64,000 bases of DNA from Fodinibius roseus. GTDB lineage: Bacteria > Bacteroidota > Rhodothermia > Balneolales > Balneolaceae. The notes under the pieces are model-generated. The model had not been told where the DNA came from and searched no databases. It saw nothing but the letters and a program-made list of their open reading frames with translations. Each line of letters begins with the position of its first letter. Position 1 is the first letter of the stretch. Shown here piece by piece: positions 9,471 through 17,127 of the stretch. The stretch lies in contig NZ_FQUS01000014.1 in NCBI RefSeq assembly GCF_900129315.1, forward strand, positions 1 through 64,000. The letters run 5' to 3'. The position numbers and the translations under genes are program-made.

Positions 9471-10526
9471 TCAGTTACTGTTTTTGGGCCTGTAAAATTC
9501 TATCTCATTCCCCTCCCGCCGGTACTCCATTTTCATAGAAGCAGATAGTACTTGTAAGATCTTGCTTAATTCCCTGTCTCTGAAGGTACTGGTAAAAGGC
9601 ACCTCCAGGATACTCTCAGTGGCTGATACAGAAATATGAACATCAAATTTTCGTTCAATCTGGAGGAATACTTGTTTGAAGGGGACATTATCAAAATACA
9701 TCCCTCCATTCAGCCAAAGAAGATGCTTATCAACGTCTATATTCCGAACGTCTGAAATTCCCTCTCCTTCTATTACACTCGTAAACTGTCCTCTGCCAAG
9801 CAGTACTCTGTCCCTCTGCCTGCCGTTTTCAGCTGTGCTAACCGCTACTTTTCCTTCACGTACCCCCACATCAACGGCGGCATCCTCTTTCCAGGCCCGA
9901 ACATTAAATTTCGTACCAAGTACCTCCACATCTGCTCTACTGGTATGAACGACAAAGGATTTATCCGCATTGGAGGCTACCTCAAAATAGGCTTCACCCG
10001 TCAGATATACCTCTCGTTTTGATCCCTTAAATTGTTTCGGATAACGCAAGGAACTGGCGGCGTTCAACGTCACGACCGTCCCATCAGAAAATGATATCTG
10101 TGCTTTTTCACCCTTTTGAGTCTCAATATTCTGTTTCTGCTCTTGATATGTTTGTTCTTCTGTCCCTTGATCAGCCAGGTATTGCCAGGAAAAAAATCCG
10201 ACAAAGACCATTAGCAATATAGCGGCTGCCGCTCGAAACATTGTTACCATGCGGCGACTGCCCGACGAAGTTCTGGTTCTGTTTCTTTTCTTTTTATTCG
10301 ACAGAGGACCTCTCATTTCTCGAATCCGAAAACGGTCCCAGGCATCCTGGACACTCATCTCAAAATCTTCTTCCGGGGTAAGCGACCAAATTTGCTCCAG
10401 CTCTTCAACCAATTTTCTGTTGGCCGGATCTTCCTCCATCCAGCGCTCTACCTTTCGTTCTTCTGATACGGAACACCGGTCGGTAACATAGCGCTGTATC
10501 AATCTCCACATATCTGCTGTTGGCAT
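9471..10526 (-). CDS. FecR-type transmembrane anti-sigma/sigma regulator (set 1)
   Basis: Transmits the signal from the STN domain of SusC to the cytoplasmic ECF sigma factor. The 351-aa layout is typical of the Bacteroidota version: N-terminal cytoplasmic helical domain (1-70, with VERWMEEDP and DAWDRF), one membrane span at about 96-116 (RAAAAILLMVFVGFFSWQYL), FecR domain (about 130-230, with FSDGTVVTLNAASSLRYP and LTGEAYFEV), and a C-terminal DUF4974/STN-like domain (GGMYFDNVPFKQVFLQIERKF). It sits between the sigma gene (280 bp away) and SusC (92 bp to the chosen SusC start), all on the minus strand. Confidence 0.95.
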   Translation of the reverse strand: MPTADMWRLIQRYVTDRCSVSEERKVERWMEEDPANRKLVEELEQIWSLTPEEDFEMSVQDAWDRFRIREMRGPLSNKKKRNRTRTSSGSRRMVTMFRAAAAILLMVFVGFFSWQYLADQGTEEQTYQEQKQNIETQKGEKAQISFSDGTVVTLNAASSLRYPKQFKGSKREVYLTGEAYFEVASNADKSFVVHTSRADVEVLGTKFNVRAWKEDAAVDVGVREGKVAVSTAENGRQRDRVLLGRGQFTSVIEGEGISDVRNIDVDKHLLWLNGGMYFDNVPFKQVFLQIERKFDVHISVSATESILEVPFTSTFRDRELSKILQVLSASMKMEYRREGNEIEFYRPKNSN

Positions 10527-10805
10527 CTTTCAAATCATTTTTTTAATACCTTTGTTAATAAGACGATTGAAAAATTCAGGACCCTGCAATTTATTTTCAA
10601 TTAATTTTTAAATCATGCGGTAAAAATTTAAAAATACTTTAACAGGCCGCTTGCAAATCTCATTCATTCCCTCCTGGCGCTGTTATCAATAATTCCTGCA
10701 ATCACACTTTAAAATCTTTTTTATATCGGAAGTTAATCCGAGTCTCAGGAGTTGACTGGCACGAAGTGTCCAAATAAAGCTCTTGTAAAATAAGGGGGGG
10801 GGTGG
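10527..10805. other. Intergenic spacer between sigma factor 1 and FecR 1
   Basis: About 280 bp, AT-rich, without a plausible gene. It carries a run of nine G at 10794-10802, next to the sigma stop. The spacer is long for an operon, so FecR-SusC-SusD may have its own promoter here, probably one used by the sigma factor. I could not identify convincing promoter boxes by eye. Confidence 0.35.
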
Positions 10806-11387
10806 TTATACGGTCAGAGAAGCAATCAGAAGAAAGGGCAGCAGGTAGGACAGACGCTTCCGCAGTCGTTTTAACGTTCGGGTCATTTGTGACTCCACCG
10901 TTTTCACCGAAACATCCATCACTTCGGCAATCTCTTTATAGGTTAAGCCATCATGCCGGTGTAATTTGTAGGTCATCTTACTTCGGGGCGGGAGCGCCTC
11001 TATTTCTTTGTTTATGGCTTTTCGAATCTGTTCTTCTCGGCGGGTATCCTGCAAACGTATGGTGGGATGCTCTCTCTTTTCCCTCCACTGGGGATCATAT
11101 TCATCCCGTACTTGCTCATGTTTCAGGTAATCCAGCGCCTGGTGCTTGACAGACTGGTAAAGATAAAGTTTTAGAGAACTGGTCGGATTCCACACTTTCC
11201 TGTTATCCCAAATATCGGCAAAAACTTCCTGGACTAATTCCTCTGCAACAGCCTTTGATTTTACATACCGCCAGGCAAAACGAGACAAATCATAAAAGTA
11301 TTTCTTAAATAGTCGTTCAAAAGCTTTCTCATCCCCTTGCTGAACATTATCTATCCAGTTCTTTTCGTTGTAGTCTTCTGCATCCAT
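10806..11387 (-). CDS. ECF RNA polymerase sigma factor (set 1)
   Basis: Cytoplasmic sigma-70 family factor of the extracytoplasmic-function class, 193 aa. Region 2 is clear (GDEKAFERLFKKYF ... AEELVQEVFADIW) and region 4 carries the helix-turn-helix (LTYKEIAEVMDVSVKTVESQMTRTLKRLRKRL). The C-terminus has an odd hydrophobic tail (LSYLLPFLLIASLTV), which could be a weak membrane-associating segment. It heads the sigma-FecR-SusC-SusD set and presumably directs transcription of the genes after it. Alternative starts lie within a few codons. Confidence 0.95.
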   Translation of the reverse strand: MDAEDYNEKNWIDNVQQGDEKAFERLFKKYFYDLSRFAWRYVKSKAVAEELVQEVFADIWDNRKVWNPTSSLKLYLYQSVKHQALDYLKHEQVRDEYDPQWREKREHPTIRLQDTRREEQIRKAINKEIEALPPRSKMTYKLHRHDGLTYKEIAEVMDVSVKTVESQMTRTLKRLRKRLSYLLPFLLIASLTV

Positions 11388-11861
11388 CCAACTTTTTTAA
11401 ATAAGCAATCAAAAACCACTTTTAAAAAAGCAACTTTTTCCTAAAAAACAAATAAATTTGTTAAACAATATTATAATCAAGGATAAAATTATTCCCTTTT
11501 TCCTGTCTCAAAAGGTGAAACATTAAAAATTTGTCTATGAAAATTTTTGGATCAAGCCGGATAACAATCGGGGTAACAATAATGGGCTTTTCCTTTTGAA
11601 TGAATAAAGTAACTGTACAGAATGAGGCAACCCTATTTTTTATTATTTTATCAGAATCTATAGATAAGTCCCCGTAAAAAAAGCTTTACGATAAATATCT
11701 GGAATGGACCAGATCCTGATTCCCGGGGAGCAGTCTCACCGGAAAACCCAACAGTGCCGGAGCCGGGGCATCTCGGTCGAGGAGGCTACGCGCAAGGAAT
11801 TGCAACGCCTGTGTCGGAAACTCAGAATCAACTTTGCGCTTCAGGAAGTCGGATAAAAATC
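11388..11861. other. Regulatory upstream region of sigma factor 1, with a short unexplained ORF
   Basis: 474 bp between the sigma start and the stop of the DUF1080 gene. The part nearest the sigma gene is strongly AT-rich and holds the palindrome listed at 11447-11462. The far part (11704-11856, plus strand) contains a 50-codon open frame ending in VEEATRKELQRLCRKLRINFALQEVG, with a more coding-like composition than its surroundings. It could be a gene relic or chance. Nothing else recognised. Confidence 0.3.
11447..11462. promoter_or_regulatory. Perfect inverted repeat upstream of sigma factor 1
   Basis: AACAAAT-AA-ATTTGTT, two perfect 7-bp arms with a 2-bp spacer, centred about 67 bp upstream of the sigma start codon. 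The position suits an operator, but in AT-rich DNA such a palindrome can arise by chance. The same motif was not noticed upstream of sigma factor 2. Confidence 0.22.
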
Positions 11862-12590
11862 TTATTCAAGCTCCTTAACTTTGATATTGCGAAATTCTAT
11901 CCTGTTTCCATGGTCCTGCAAGCCTATATAGCCTTCCCGGGCGTCGCCGAATTCGGGATGCTCACGGAACTTGCTGTTGCGGATCATCTCGTACCACTCG
12001 TTGGTCCACAGTTCATATTCCACTACTTTCTCCCCGTTTTGCCAGTGCTCGATATTAGACCCGTCCGCTACTATTTTCACGGAATTCCACTGGCCAAAAG
12101 GGTTCGTATTCTGTGGTTGCGCGGGAATCAGGTCATACAGGGATCCCGCCTTGCGATTGCCGTTTTCTCCCCGCTCGGCATCGGGATGATTTTCATTGTC
12201 CAGGATCTGTACCTCCGGGGCCGACCAATAGATAGGCTGGGTCGGCTGCTCCATAGCCCGGTAGAAAATACCCCCGTTCGCACCTTTGGCCGCTTTCCAT
12301 TCCAATTTCAGCTCAAAGTCGCCATATTTTTGCCGGGTAATGATGTCTCCGCCCCCTCCATCCGACAGTACCACTAAATTGCCCTCTTCCAAGGTCCATC
12401 CCTGCTCCGGAAAAGCTTCCTTGTTATAGCCCCGCCACCGGTCGGTTGTCTCCCCGTCAAAGAGCAAAGTCCAGCCCTCGTCTTTTTCTTCCTCTGATAA
12501 TTCATTATGCTGGGCCTGGCTCATGCAACTGCTTGTGATGAGCAGTCCCAGCGATAAACTTAGCACGGATAAAAATTTCATAGCATTCAT
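11862..12590 (-). CDS. DUF1080 / 3-keto-disaccharide hydrolase family protein (copy 1)
   Basis: Exported protein of 242 aa with a lipobox-like signal (LLITSSC, about residue 22); an ATG at 12581 is an alternative start. The rest is one DUF1080 (PF06439, concanavalin-like jelly roll) domain: LFDGETTDRWRGY, GDFELKLEWK, ANGGIFYR, PEVQILDN, AGSLYDLI, WNSVKIV, HWQNGEKVVEYE, and IGLQDHG...FRNIKV at the end. Family members cleave 3-keto-glycosides. Its partners are the GMC dehydrogenase and its small subunit immediately upstream on the same strand, which would make the 3-keto substrate. That pairing is the best evidence for its role. Confidence 0.9.
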   Translation of the reverse strand: MNAMKFLSVLSLSLGLLITSSCMSQAQHNELSEEEKDEGWTLLFDGETTDRWRGYNKEAFPEQGWTLEEGNLVVLSDGGGGDIITRQKYGDFELKLEWKAAKGANGGIFYRAMEQPTQPIYWSAPEVQILDNENHPDAERGENGNRKAGSLYDLIPAQPQNTNPFGQWNSVKIVADGSNIEHWQNGEKVVEYELWTNEWYEMIRNSKFREHPEFGDAREGYIGLQDHGNRIEFRNIKVKELE

Positions 12591-12792
12591 ATAATTATCG
12601 TATTTAGTTAAAAACAGGTTAATAATTTTCTTTCTCTTATTAAAAAAGGATCAACATGTATCCCGTCGCTATCGATTCTATTTTCTCCAGGGTTTCCCGG
12701 TGATTACGCCTGCACTCCTTATATTCCTGTTTTTTAATCAGCGAGCATTTATTTTAATCCCGGCAATCCTTTCCCAGCAACACCGGAAGCAC

Positions 12793-13410
12793 TCAGGCGG
12801 TACTTCTTTTTTTATCAGCGAGACCGATATGTTCAAGGGCTTCGTGAGAACAGCCCTGCCAGTCGTAGGGCTGGTTGCCCATATAGCCGATATCTTCAAT
12901 TCCGATTTTACTAGACCAAAAACCGGAGGCCACCAAATCTCTGAACCGGTTAAAAAAGGTAACGCCCGGCTGCATTTCGGGTCTCGCCACATCCGGGTAG
13001 GCAATCTCATCAAGCATTTCGGTTTTCTCTTGCTCCGTGCAGTCTATAAATTTCTTATTGAACCGTTTCTGGCACTGTACATCCAGCCAGCTCAGTCCTC
13101 CGCGGATCGGCGTCTGGTTTTCGGGACGATCCAGCATCATGAAATCGATAAACTCCGGAACGCCGGCATCTTCGGCATTCCCCGAACGCTCATCGGCCGG
13201 AATAACCATGTTGGCCAATTGCCGTACTGTTTCAAACTCATGGTCGGTAAAAAACTGCGTTTCCCACTTCTCAAGGTCCTCTTCCGTTACGTGCTTCCAG
13301 AACTTGTGCTGTTTAGCCGCTTCTTCGGGAGCCTGCTCGCAGCCGGTCATCGCGAAACTGGCTGCCAGCGTTCCCAGGGACAACGTTTTTATCGCATCTC
13401 TTCTGTCCAT
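12793..13410 (-). CDS. TAT-exported gluconate 2-dehydrogenase subunit 3 family protein (GMC partner)
   Basis: 205 aa. The N-terminus MDRRDAIKTLSLGTLAASF...GC has a twin-arginine motif and a lipobox-like end, so it can carry its folded partner through the TAT system. The body matches the gluconate 2-dehydrogenase subunit 3 family (LANMVIPADERSGNAEDAGVPEFIDFMM, GLSWLD, FFNRFRDLVASGFWSS, GYMGNQPYDWQGC). In known glycoside 3-dehydrogenases (LacA-LacB-LacC type) such a subunit pairs with a GMC flavoprotein. Here the GMC gene lies 105 bp upstream on the same strand; no LacB-type cytochrome gene is next to it. Confidence 0.92.
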   Translation of the reverse strand: MDRRDAIKTLSLGTLAASFAMTGCEQAPEEAAKQHKFWKHVTEEDLEKWETQFFTDHEFETVRQLANMVIPADERSGNAEDAGVPEFIDFMMLDRPENQTPIRGGLSWLDVQCQKRFNKKFIDCTEQEKTEMLDEIAYPDVARPEMQPGVTFFNRFRDLVASGFWSSKIGIEDIGYMGNQPYDWQGCSHEALEHIGLADKKRSTA

Positions 13411-13515
13411 AGTGTTTGTTCGTCTTTGGTCATGAGTCGCAAGTCACAAGTAAAAAGCACCGGAGATTAATCAAGGGCTTCTCACTACTGTAGGACTTAT
13501 GACTCACGGCTATAA

Positions 13516-15228
13516 TTATAGATTTCCTTTATTCATTTGATCAGCTATATACTCCGAGGTTCTCATCGACAAGGCCAAAATAGTCCATGTGATATTTTTA
13601 TGGGCCATAGATACAAAGGGTCCCCCGTCGGCAACAAATAAGTTGGGAACATCGTGTGCCTGACAATATTCGTTAAGTACCGATGTATCGGGATCCTCAC
13701 CCATTCGGGTGGTGCCGCACTCATGGATAATTTCACCGGGATTGGTAATGCCGTATCCCTCTTCTTTGGGAGGAATATCCCACAGCGGGGTTCCGTCCAT
13801 CTCTTCTATAATACGGTGAAAAGTCTCCTGCATATGTTTTACCTGGTTATACTCCTGATCGCTCCACTCATAATTAAATCGCAATACCGGAATTCCCCAT
13901 TCATCTACCACATTCGGATCTATTTCACAATAGTTATCTTCATAGGAAATAGCTTCGCCCCGGCCTGAAAAGCCAACCATGGAGCCATAATAGCGACGGT
14001 AATCTTCTTTTAACTGTTTTCCATAGCCACCACCGCCTTTGGGACGATCATCATAAATATCGGTATAATTCTGGATCCCCCCCATAAACCCGTAGCTCGG
14101 CATACCGCGTCCACCCCACAGTTCTACGTGATAACCCCGGGCAAAGTCTAAATTGCTGTTGTCTTCCCACCAGGGGATGTACAAATGCATTCCGCCGGTA
14201 CCATCTTCATTGTGAGCAGGCGCATTCATGAGGTCCGGGATAAGCCCCATAACCGATGTCCCGGTCGAATCATTGAGATATTTCCCAACCACTCCGCTCG
14301 AATTGGCAAGCCCATTGGGAAAATCAGCAGATTTTGAATTCAAAAGCAACCGGGCGGATTCGCAGGCGCTGGCTGCTAACACTACGACCTTCGCCCGAAC
14401 TTTATACTCTTGCTTGTCCTCCTTATTAACATACGAAACCCCCGTGGCTCTGCCATCGCTATACGTCACCTCGCGAACCATAGCGCCGGTCCTAATTTCC
14501 AGATTCCCGGTATCCAGGGCCGGGGGAAGCAATACGGAGGGCGACGAAAAGTTAGAATGCGTGGAACAACCGCGGTTACACTGCCCGCAATAATGGCAAG
14601 CCGCTCGGTCATTATGAGATTCCGTAATAATCGACAAACGGGATGGAATACATGGAATACCCATATCATCGCAGGCATCCTTAATCAAATATTCATAGCA
14701 ACGCGGTTCCGGGGGATCCATATAAATCCCTCCGGGGGCATTCGGAATACCTTCGTTCGTTCCAAAAAGCCCGATCAGCCGATCAATCCGGTCATAGTAG
14801 GGTTTGACGTCCTCGTAGTTAATGGGCCAGTCATCTCCGTGTCCATCGATACTCTTCCCGTTGAAGTCATCCGGACCAAAACGCAGCGAAATACGTCCCC
14901 AGTGGTTCGTCCGTCCCCCCAACATGCGGCCCCGGAACCAGTCAAAATTACTGTCGTTCTTTTGGGTATAAGGCTCGCCCTCAATATCCCAACCGCCGAA
15001 ACAGGCGTCGAATTCTCCAAAGGGCTGCAGTCGGGTGCTGGCCCCGCGGCGGGGCGACTCATAGGGCCAGGTAAACATGGCAAAATCCTCCGAATCGAAC
15101 CATCCCCCGGCTTCCAGCATAACGACATTTGCCCCCGCCTTGGTAAGCTCATGGGCCGCCATTCCGCCCCCGGCTCCGGAACCTACAATACAAACATCAT
15201 ACTCTTCGGGACTTTCTTTAATCTGCAT
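13516..15228 (-). CDS. GMC-family FAD oxidoreductase, probable glycoside 3-dehydrogenase large subunit
   Basis: 570 aa. Oxidises a sugar or alcohol hydroxyl with FAD; with the adjacent small subunit the likely reaction is glycoside C3-OH to ketone. FAD-binding motif GSGAGGG at 16-22 with LEAGG at 38-42, GGRTNHWGR at 104-112, and the C-terminal GMC motif HECGTTRMG with the catalytic His502 and AHKN at 542-545. A Cys cluster CHYCGQCNRGC (Cys211, 214, 217, 221) could bind an iron-sulfur cluster, as in FAD-dependent glucose dehydrogenases. It has no signal peptide, consistent with piggyback TAT export by its partner. Substrate specificity is inference from context. Confidence 0.9.
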   Translation of the reverse strand: MQIKESPEEYDVCIVGSGAGGGMAAHELTKAGANVVMLEAGGWFDSEDFAMFTWPYESPRRGASTRLQPFGEFDACFGGWDIEGEPYTQKNDSNFDWFRGRMLGGRTNHWGRISLRFGPDDFNGKSIDGHGDDWPINYEDVKPYYDRIDRLIGLFGTNEGIPNAPGGIYMDPPEPRCYEYLIKDACDDMGIPCIPSRLSIITESHNDRAACHYCGQCNRGCSTHSNFSSPSVLLPPALDTGNLEIRTGAMVREVTYSDGRATGVSYVNKEDKQEYKVRAKVVVLAASACESARLLLNSKSADFPNGLANSSGVVGKYLNDSTGTSVMGLIPDLMNAPAHNEDGTGGMHLYIPWWEDNSNLDFARGYHVELWGGRGMPSYGFMGGIQNYTDIYDDRPKGGGGYGKQLKEDYRRYYGSMVGFSGRGEAISYEDNYCEIDPNVVDEWGIPVLRFNYEWSDQEYNQVKHMQETFHRIIEEMDGTPLWDIPPKEEGYGITNPGEIIHECGTTRMGEDPDTSVLNEYCQAHDVPNLFVADGGPFVSMAHKNITWTILALSMRTSEYIADQMNKGNL

Positions 15229-15267
15229 AAATATTATCCTGTATACTTGTTATATCTCAAATTATAC

Positions 15268-15407
15268 GAAGGCTTTGCAAAACGGTTCTTTTGGCCAATC
15301 GCTGCATTTTTGCGCATTTAACACCCTCATATAGGCCTTGTATGCTGGGGTTTTGAATGCGCTCAGGGGTTGATATTGACTAACATTCCTGATTTTTCAA
15401 AGCCTTC
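15268..15407 (+). repeat. Long-hairpin intergenic repeat, copy 1
   Basis: About 140 bp that pairs end to end. Terminal arms are GAAGGCTTTGCAAAA and TTTTTCAAAGCCTTC. Inner arms are GCGCATTTAACACCC (from about 15314) and the GGGGTTTTGAATGCGC stretch (about 15347-15362), around a short centre near TATAGGCC. It lies between the SusD stop (15523) and the GMC start (15228). The plus orientation is defined by the arm TTTGCAAAAC...TTTTGGCCAAT on the left. Confidence 0.85.
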
Positions 15408-15522
15408 TAAAACTACTGGTGTGTAAATAAAAATTACACTGGCTTTCTATTCCTACTATTAAAACAGAATGTTGCATTCTAATCGAAATATATTCGAGAT
15501 GCAAATCCAACACCAAGAAAGT

Positions 15523-17094
15523 TTAATACCCCGGATTTTGTTCAAGTGCAGGATTGGTCTGGATTTCATCATCCGGAAGCGGGTACAACAGATGATGTTC
15601 TTCATATGTTTGTCCCCAGTTATTGGATTGACCGACCACATCAACAAAGGTGATCTCACCCGGATTGCTTTCCGAGGGTACGGGGTATTGCCGGGTTCGC
15701 TGAATATCCGACCAGATCTTAAAGTTCAGTGCCAATTCACGAAGTCGCTCTTTCCAAACTTCCTCAACGAATTCCTGCTCGGAAAGTCCGGTTAAAGAAG
15801 CTTCAATCTCACTTCTGTCCGTTTGCCAGTAAGCACGATTTCTTACATCCGTAAGATAGGAAACAGCTTCACCGGTGACCCCTTCCGAACGGGCGATCGC
15901 TTCCGCCGCAATTAAAAGGACGTCAGCATAGCGATACACTCTGATATCTCGTCCCCCTCTGCCGGTCTCAAAGATAGCATCTTCCTCGAACCACAGGTAG
16001 GGAGCCCACTCTCCAAATTGATATTCTTGTCCGCCGCGTTCGAGGGAATTATAAAACAGCTGTTTATTCTGTATTCGAAGATCTTCATCCGGATTATAGA
16101 ACCGGGTGAATTCTTCTATAGGCCGATAGGCATTTAAGGTACGCCCGTAATTAATTCCTTCCGGTCGTATGACGCCCGGAACCGTTATGCGGGGATACTC
16201 GCTGGGATCGATCTCTGATTCATATTCGATCCCATAAATATACTCCCGGTCGGTATCTGAGGTACGCATTTTATTATAAGCACTCTCCTCTGTGGATTCT
16301 CCGTGTTGTACCAATTCATGGGTGCCGGACTGGATAACGGCTCTTGCAGCTTCGGCCGCATTGGCATAATGAGCAGTCTGCTGAAGAGGATAACCGGCCA
16401 TTTGAAGATTAACCTCGGCCAACAGGGTAGAAGCGGCGGCCTCCGTTATCCGGTAACCGTTCATCGAAAATGCTCCCTCGGTTAATGATCCCTGGTTCAG
16501 TGCCCACTCCAAATCCGCTATAATTTGATCATATACCGTTTCAGAACTGGTCCGTTCCACCTCTATATTCTCTAACCCTTCTACCGGTTCCGTAACCAAT
16601 GGTACATCGCCGAAAAATTTAACCAGGGAGAAATAATTCAGAGCTCTGAAAAAACGGGCTTCCGCCAGCAATTGATTCTTTTCGTCGTCAGATAATCCAG
16701 CCATATCCGGAATATATTTCAGGGCTGTGTTGGCCCTGGATATCACTTCATAGTGACCCGACCACCAGCCGTCAAAAAATTGATTCAACACTTCGGGACC
16801 AACCTGAAGGTCCTGGGCGACCTGTCCCTGTATGCGTTCTCCCTTCCCTTCGTTGTCGAAATAGCCGGACATGTAGCCGCCCATCATGACATCAGCACCT
16901 CCGAAGCCCCCGGAATCGTAAAAGCTCTGACCCTGCCCATCCCGGTACAGCCCATTCACCAGTCCGCGGGCGCCTTCCGGCGTATTCAGCAGCTGGTCCA
17001 CAGAAATTTCATCCTTCGGGGTTTCCGCCAAAAAGTTATCACACGAACTGAACGCCCCAAAAGACAATACGAGAACAAAAATTAACTTCTTCAT
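15523..17094 (-). CDS. SusD/RagB-type outer-membrane nutrient-binding lipoprotein (pair 2)
   Basis: 523 aa with a short lipoprotein signal (FGAFSSC, Cys18), then the SusD N-terminal region (FLAETPKDEISVDQLLNTPEGARGLVNGLY), the conserved EARFFRALNYFSLVKFFGDVPLVT stretch, and the C-terminal YPLPDDEIQTNPALEQNPGY signature. It starts 33 bp after the SusC stop on the same strand. The dehydrogenase and DUF1080 genes follow it, so its ligand is probably a glycoside handled by them. The only break in the run is repeat copy 1 between it and the GMC gene. Confidence 0.95.
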   Translation of the reverse strand: MKKLIFVLVLSFGAFSSCDNFLAETPKDEISVDQLLNTPEGARGLVNGLYRDGQGQSFYDSGGFGGADVMMGGYMSGYFDNEGKGERIQGQVAQDLQVGPEVLNQFFDGWWSGHYEVISRANTALKYIPDMAGLSDDEKNQLLAEARFFRALNYFSLVKFFGDVPLVTEPVEGLENIEVERTSSETVYDQIIADLEWALNQGSLTEGAFSMNGYRITEAAASTLLAEVNLQMAGYPLQQTAHYANAAEAARAVIQSGTHELVQHGESTEESAYNKMRTSDTDREYIYGIEYESEIDPSEYPRITVPGVIRPEGINYGRTLNAYRPIEEFTRFYNPDEDLRIQNKQLFYNSLERGGQEYQFGEWAPYLWFEEDAIFETGRGGRDIRVYRYADVLLIAAEAIARSEGVTGEAVSYLTDVRNRAYWQTDRSEIEASLTGLSEQEFVEEVWKERLRELALNFKIWSDIQRTRQYPVPSESNPGEITFVDVVGQSNNWGQTYEEHHLLYPLPDDEIQTNPALEQNPGY

Positions 17095-17127
17095 AATGTT
17101 AGAATATGTATTTTAAAAAATTCGTGT

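Noticed and set aside
14410-15321. Open frame of 303 codons on the plus strand
   Set aside because: Antisense to the GMC oxidoreductase, and its end runs into hairpin repeat copy 1; no recognisable domain.
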